From the NCBI GenBank assembly GCA_903912275.1, contig CAIWGR010000318.1, forward strand, positions 1 to 6,752: a stretch of 6,752 bases of DNA, given 5' to 3'. Position 1 is the stretch's first letter; each line of letters begins with the position of its first letter. The notes under the pieces were generated by a model, which had not been told where the DNA came from, did no database searches, and saw nothing but the letters and a program-made list of their open reading frames with translations. This DNA is from an uncultured delta proteobacterium (GTDB lineage Bacteria; Myxococcota_A; Bradymonadia; REDH01). Positions 5,496-6,752 of the stretch are shown here, piece after piece. Both the position numbers and the translations under genes were made by a program.

Positions 5496-6752
5496 TTATG
5501 CCTCTGCTGCGCTGCCTGCGAAGACGAAGGCGCGGATGCGCTCGTCTTGGGACTGCATGAAATCTGCGGGGGTGCCCTGGAGGAGCAACTCGCCCTGGTA
5601 GAGCATCGCCACGGAGTGGCTGATGCGAAAGGTGCTGGCCATGTCGTGGCTGACGACGACGGAGGTGACGCCGAAGTTCTCCTGGGCCTCGACGATCATC
5701 TCGTTGACGGAGGCGGTGAGGACAGGGTCGAGGCCGGTGGTGGGCTCGTCGTAGATGAGCATCTCGGGTCGGGTGACGAGGGCACGGGCGAGCGCGACCC
5801 GCTTGCGTTGGCCGGCGGAGAGTTCGGAGGGCCTGCGGCGGGCGAACTCGGCGAGCGAGAGTCGGTCGAGGACCTCCGTCACGACCGGCGTTGCCTCTCG
5901 AAGCGAGAGCCGCTCGCCGGCCTCACGCAGCGGGAAGGCGCAGTTGTCGAAGACAGAGAGGGAGTCGAAGAGAGCGGCGCCTTGAAAGAGCATGCCAATG
6001 CGGCGCCGGAGCGCGCGGAGCTCTGCGTCGGGCAGCGTGAGGACATCGCTACCGAGCACGGAGACCGTGCCGGCATCGGGCCGGAGGAGGCCCAGAAGGT
6101 GCTTCATCAGGACGCTCTTGCCGGAGCCGGAGCCGCCGATGAGGCTGGTGATTCTGCCCTGCTCCGCAGTGAAGTCGACGCTCCGCAGCACGGCGCGGCC
6201 GCTGAAGGATTTCACAAGACCGCGAACCTCGACGGCCAGCGGATTCACGGCTGTCTCCTCGTCGGCGGCAGGGAGCGCTGGGGCTGTCTCACTGAGCCTG
6301 CTCGTGGAAAGCGCGAGGAAGGCGCGGACATCGGGGTTGTCGCTGGCCCGGAGTTCTTCGGGCGTGCCTGCGAAGGCGATGCGGCCCTCGGAGAGCAGCG
6401 CGACCTGGTCGGCGAGCCGGAAGACGCTGGCCATGTCGTGGCTGATGATGACCTGGGTGACGCCGAACTTCTGGCGGGCCTCAATCAGCATGTCGTCGAC
6501 AGCCTCGATGAGGATGGGGTCGAGGCCGGTCGTAGGTTCGTCGCAGAGGAGGATGGAGGGCTTCCGTGCGAGTGCACGCGCCAGGCTGACCCGCTTCCGC
6601 ATGCCGCCGGAGAGTTCGGCAGGTAGGAGGTTTCGGGCATCGGTGAGGCCGAGCTCGGAGAGGAGTTCGTCGACGCGGGCGGCGATGGCGGCGGGCTCGA
6701 GGCGGCGCTCTTCGCGGAGCGGGAAGGCGATGTTGTCTGCGACATTCATGGC
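5496..6752 (-). CDS. Tandem MlaF-type ABC transporter ATPase (5' partial)
   Basis: The frame runs into the window end, so the N-terminus is missing; numbering here starts at the ATG at 6749. Two MlaF-like nucleotide-binding domains are fused. Domain 1 retains MNVADNIAFPLRE (1-13, close to E. coli MlaF), signature LSGGM (46-50), Walker B ILLCDE (66-71) and switch H104; its Walker A lies outside. After a linker (about 141-172), domain 2 is complete: Walker A GGSGSGKS (205-212), Q256 in LFQGAALFDSLSVFDN, signature LSAGQ (310-314), Walker B LIYDE (331-335) and H368. Comparing domains, roughly 90 residues are missing upstream. MlaF powers phospholipid transport between inner and outer membrane through MlaE and MlaD, not seen here. 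MlaF is normally a single ~270-aa domain, so the fusion is unusual. The internal in-frame ATG at 6749 is not a credible start. One base separates its TAA from the hydrolase ATG. Confidence 0.9.
   Translation of the reverse strand, partial: AMNVADNIAFPLREERRLEPAAIAARVDELLSELGLTDARNLLPAELSGGMRKRVSLARALARKPSILLCDEPTTGLDPILIEAVDDMLIEARQKFGVTQVIISHDMASVFRLADQVALLSEGRIAFAGTPEELRASDNPDVRAFLALSTSRLSETAPALPAADEETAVNPLAVEVRGLVKSFSGRAVLRSVDFTAEQGRITSLIGGSGSGKSVLMKHLLGLLRPDAGTVSVLGSDVLTLPDAELRALRRRIGMLFQGAALFDSLSVFDNCAFPLREAGERLSLREATPVVTEVLDRLSLAEFARRRPSELSAGQRKRVALARALVTRPEMLIYDEPTTGLDPVLTASVNEMIVEAQENFGVTSVVVSHDMASTFRISHSVAMLYQGELLLQGTPADFMQSQDERIRAFVFAGSAAEA
5501..5505 (-). promoter_or_regulatory. 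Ribosome binding site of the MBL-fold hydrolase gene
   Basis: AGAGG on the minus strand, six bases before the ATG at 5494, lying inside the last codons of the ABC ATPase gene. Confidence 0.6.
5634..5653. repeat. Internal repeat of the tandem ATPase, copy in domain 2
   Basis: This 20-base segment recurs exactly at 6426-6445, an offset of 792 bases (264 codons). It covers the switch-histidine region (SHDMAS). The signature, Walker B and switch His are all offset by exactly 264 residues, so the two domains align without gaps there. Confidence 0.85.
6426..6445. repeat. Internal repeat of the tandem ATPase, copy in domain 1
   Basis: Exact partner of 5634-5653. A second identical pair of 14 bases lies at 5725-5738 and 6517-6530 (the TTGLDP region), at the same 792-base offset. 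Confidence 0.85.

Noticed and set aside
4535..5560. Plus-strand open frame (341 codons) antisense to the MBL-fold gene
   Set aside because: The minus frame contains all the metal-binding motifs. The plus product is a Val/Gly/Glu/Asp-rich mirror with no recognisable domain.
5484..6626. Long plus-strand open frame (380 codons) antisense to the ABC ATPase
   Set aside because: Its Gly/Asp/Glu-rich repeats mirror the reverse complement of the ATPase motifs, and the minus frame has unmistakable ABC signatures. Such shadows are expected in GC-rich DNA.

Overview
The window is GC-rich bacterial DNA that is almost entirely coding. The best lineage clue is the 5' partial gene. Its last ~65 residues match, from memory, the C-terminal domain named after Myxococcus xanthus MXAN_5187, so I infer a member of the Myxococcota (myxobacteria or the Bradymonadia side). 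A lipoprotein gene and an Mla-type ABC ATPase indicate a Gram-negative (diderm) cell. No IS elements, tRNA or rRNA genes, CRISPR arrays or prophage genes were seen.

Layout, left to right. (1) Positions 1-896 (+): 3' part of a low-complexity protein with the MXAN_5187-type C-terminus. (2) Positions 893-3353 (-): a three-gene operon, transcribed right to left: an unrecognised 262-aa protein, a short-chain polyprenyl diphosphate synthase (IspA type), and the rRNA 2'-O-methyltransferase TlyA. (3) Positions 3379-4041 (+): a lone lipoprotein gene. (4) Positions 4038-6752 (-): a second operon: a tandem MlaF-type ABC ATPase (5' end outside the window), a metallo-beta-lactamase-fold hydrolase, and a 129-aa single-pass membrane protein.

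Gene packing is the most distinctive feature. Three same-strand junctions are 4-bp GTGA overlaps (start GTG inside stop TGA), and one has a single base between TAA and ATG. Both convergent junctions are 4-bp CTAG overlaps, where one palindrome supplies a TAG stop to each strand. The only real intergenic gap is 25 bp, between the divergent starts at 3353 and 3379. There is therefore no room for conventional intergenic terminators, and promoters must lie inside neighbouring coding sequence.

Functional links. IspA makes isoprenoid precursors, and TlyA genes often sit near ispA/dxs in bacteria; here dxs is absent between them and the genes are translationally coupled. The second operon looks envelope-related (lipid-transport ATPase, membrane protein), with a hydrolase of unknown substrate. 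I see no convincing new biological system. The points most worth checking are the fused double MlaF ATPase, the IspA variant whose conserved Lys-containing loop is missing, the unrecognised 262-aa protein coupled to ispA, and the repeated CTAG/GTGA junctions.
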